In this document: piece by piece, positions 63,314 through 64,000 of the stretch
How the letters are laid out: every line of letters begins with the position of its first letter
How positions within the stretch are numbered: position 1 is the first letter of the stretch
Source of the DNA: DTLC01 sp964555645
GTDB lineage: Bacteria > Verrucomicrobiota > Verrucomicrobiia > Limisphaerales > DTLC01
Direction: 5' to 3'
Assembly (NCBI GenBank): GCA_964555645.1
Contig: CAZKTA010000006.1
Coordinates: forward strand, 62,001 to 126,000
DNA length: 64,000 nt
Position numbers and translations under genes: made by a program
Notes under the pieces: model-generated
Told to the model about the DNA's origin: nothing
The model's input: the letters and a program-made list of their open reading frames with translations, nothing else
Database searches by the model: none

Positions 63314-64000
63314 ATGGCCTCTAAAACAGAGTCTGTCCTCCAACTACTGCGCGAGTTCGAGTCCCGGAACGTCACGTACATCGAGCCGGATGGGTCGTGG
63401 CCGATCGTATGGCAACGCGCACGCGGCGTACACGTGTGGGACGTTGAAGGCAACCGGTACCTTGACCTAACGGCGGCATTTGGTGTGGCTGCAGCCGGTC
63501 ACGCAAATCCACGCGTGGTTCATGCTGCGCAACGCCAAATGGCCGAGTTGTTGCATGCGATGGGCGACGTGCATCCGCACCCGTGCAAAGCCGAACTTGC
63601 GCGCGAGTTAAGTCGGACAACATTTGAGCGGTGGCACAAGCTATCGGGCTGTTTGGCACCTCGACATCGCGACACTTCTACCCATATCCGCGCCAAAACC
63701 ATTTTTTGTAATTCAGGGTTTGAAGCTGTGGAAGCTGCACTTAAAACCGCAATGCTTGCCACAGGTAAACCTGGCGTGCTCGCGTTCAAAGGGGCATATC
63801 ACGGCCTCGGCTACGGCGCGCTTAACGTGACCGAACGCAATTTTTTCCGTACACCGTTTAAACCGCAACTGCGGCAGTTTGGGTATTTTGTGCCTTTCCC
63901 AACCTTGCACGAGCCGGTTTTACAGCACAATAAGCACCCGCATAAAACTCACATTCACCCCGAAGTTTTGCTCCGAGACCTGGAATGTAAGCTCGAACGG
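63314..64000 (+). CDS. Class III aminotransferase, 3'-truncated by window edge
   Basis: A PLP-dependent class III (omega) aminotransferase, open from ATG 63314 to the end of the window, 229 residues visible. It starts MASKTESVLQLLREFESRNV. Family landmarks are VHVWDVEGNRYLDLTAAFGV, AAAGHANPRVVHAAQRQMAE, TIFCNSGFEAVEAALKTAML (the N-S-G-x-E-A-x-E-A-A motif) and VLAFKGAYHGLGYGALNVTE (the YHG aromatic-histidine motif stacking on PLP). The Schiff-base lysine lies beyond the edge. Substrate is unknown; 4-aminobutyrate or acetylornithine-type enzymes are relatives. Confidence 0.88.
   Translation, partial: MASKTESVLQLLREFESRNVTYIEPDGSWPIVWQRARGVHVWDVEGNRYLDLTAAFGVAAAGHANPRVVHAAQRQMAELLHAMGDVHPHPCKAELARELSRTTFERWHKLSGCLAPRHRDTSTHIRAKTIFCNSGFEAVEAALKTAMLATGKPGVLAFKGAYHGLGYGALNVTERNFFRTPFKPQLRQFGYFVPFPTLHEPVLQHNKHPHKTHIHPEVLLRDLECKLER

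Overview
The window looks like chromosomal DNA of a Gram-negative bacterium of the Verrucomicrobiota, most likely near the Limisphaerales/Pedosphaera group. This is an inference from gene content, not a database result. LpxA, a family 9 heptosyltransferase and a GmhB-like protein point to an LPS outer membrane. The C30 carotenoid gene set, the DUF362/DUF6599/NapH-type redox operon, the short secreted protein beginning FSIDWW and the palindromic intergenic repeats are of a kind seen in that phylum. TTG and GTG starts are frequent.

Layout. 1-6.0 kb: the 3' part of pyrE, then dnaK and groES-groEL, with a decayed AbiEii-type two-gene module between the chaperone genes. 6.1-11.5 kb: an apparent operon of four envelope redox proteins (DUF6599, DUF362, a NapH-NapG fusion and an aldo/keto reductase); three carry twin-arginine motifs. 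11.9-16.4 kb: an intact tmRNA gene and, about 4 kb downstream, a degenerate copy of its 3' half; a flavin reductase and a GH36-like galactosidase lie between them. 16.7-24.9 kb: a C30 carotenoid cluster in two divergent arms, one with two desaturase/oxygenase-pathway genes now frameshifted downstream of it (glycosyltransferase and acyltransferase), the other with aldehyde dehydrogenase, desaturase and squalene/phytoene synthase. 25-33.5 kb: housekeeping genes (dus, a NYN nuclease, nfeD-slipin, FmdB zinc ribbon, acylphosphatase, phosphoesterase, heptosyltransferase, GmhB-like) and a short structured RNA candidate. 33.8-39.7 kb, minus strand: ilvB, a secreted LamG-like protein, an Asp/Glu racemase, a DUF302 protein and a peroxiredoxin. 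ilvB has a complete attenuation leader: promoter, a leader peptide with six consecutive valine codons, an antiterminator and a terminator. 40.2-41.8 kb: arsR-arsM with a dead arsC. 42-43 kb: a LysR regulator. 43.5-56.9 kb: GTP-PEPCK, an internally deleted purC, an aminotransferase, a HAD protein, a double Usp protein, two coupled P-type ATPases, a repeat-rich stretch, an HflC-like protein and a collapsed second copy of the aminotransferase-HAD segment. 57-64 kb: purK-purE, hflX, radC, lpxA, a small zinc-ribbon gene, queE and the start of a class III aminotransferase.

The best-supported new observation is the valine leader and attenuator upstream of ilvB. Next are the tmRNA 3'-end duplication, the paired in-frame internal deletions in purC and in the aminotransferase copy, and the Tat-exported redox operon, which is the strongest candidate for a poorly described functional system. 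Several genes are broken: AbiEii module, glycosyltransferase, acyltransferase, purC, arsC and the aminotransferase copy. Genuine decay is likely for those with several lesions. The two single-base frameshifts in the carotenoid arm could be sequencing error.
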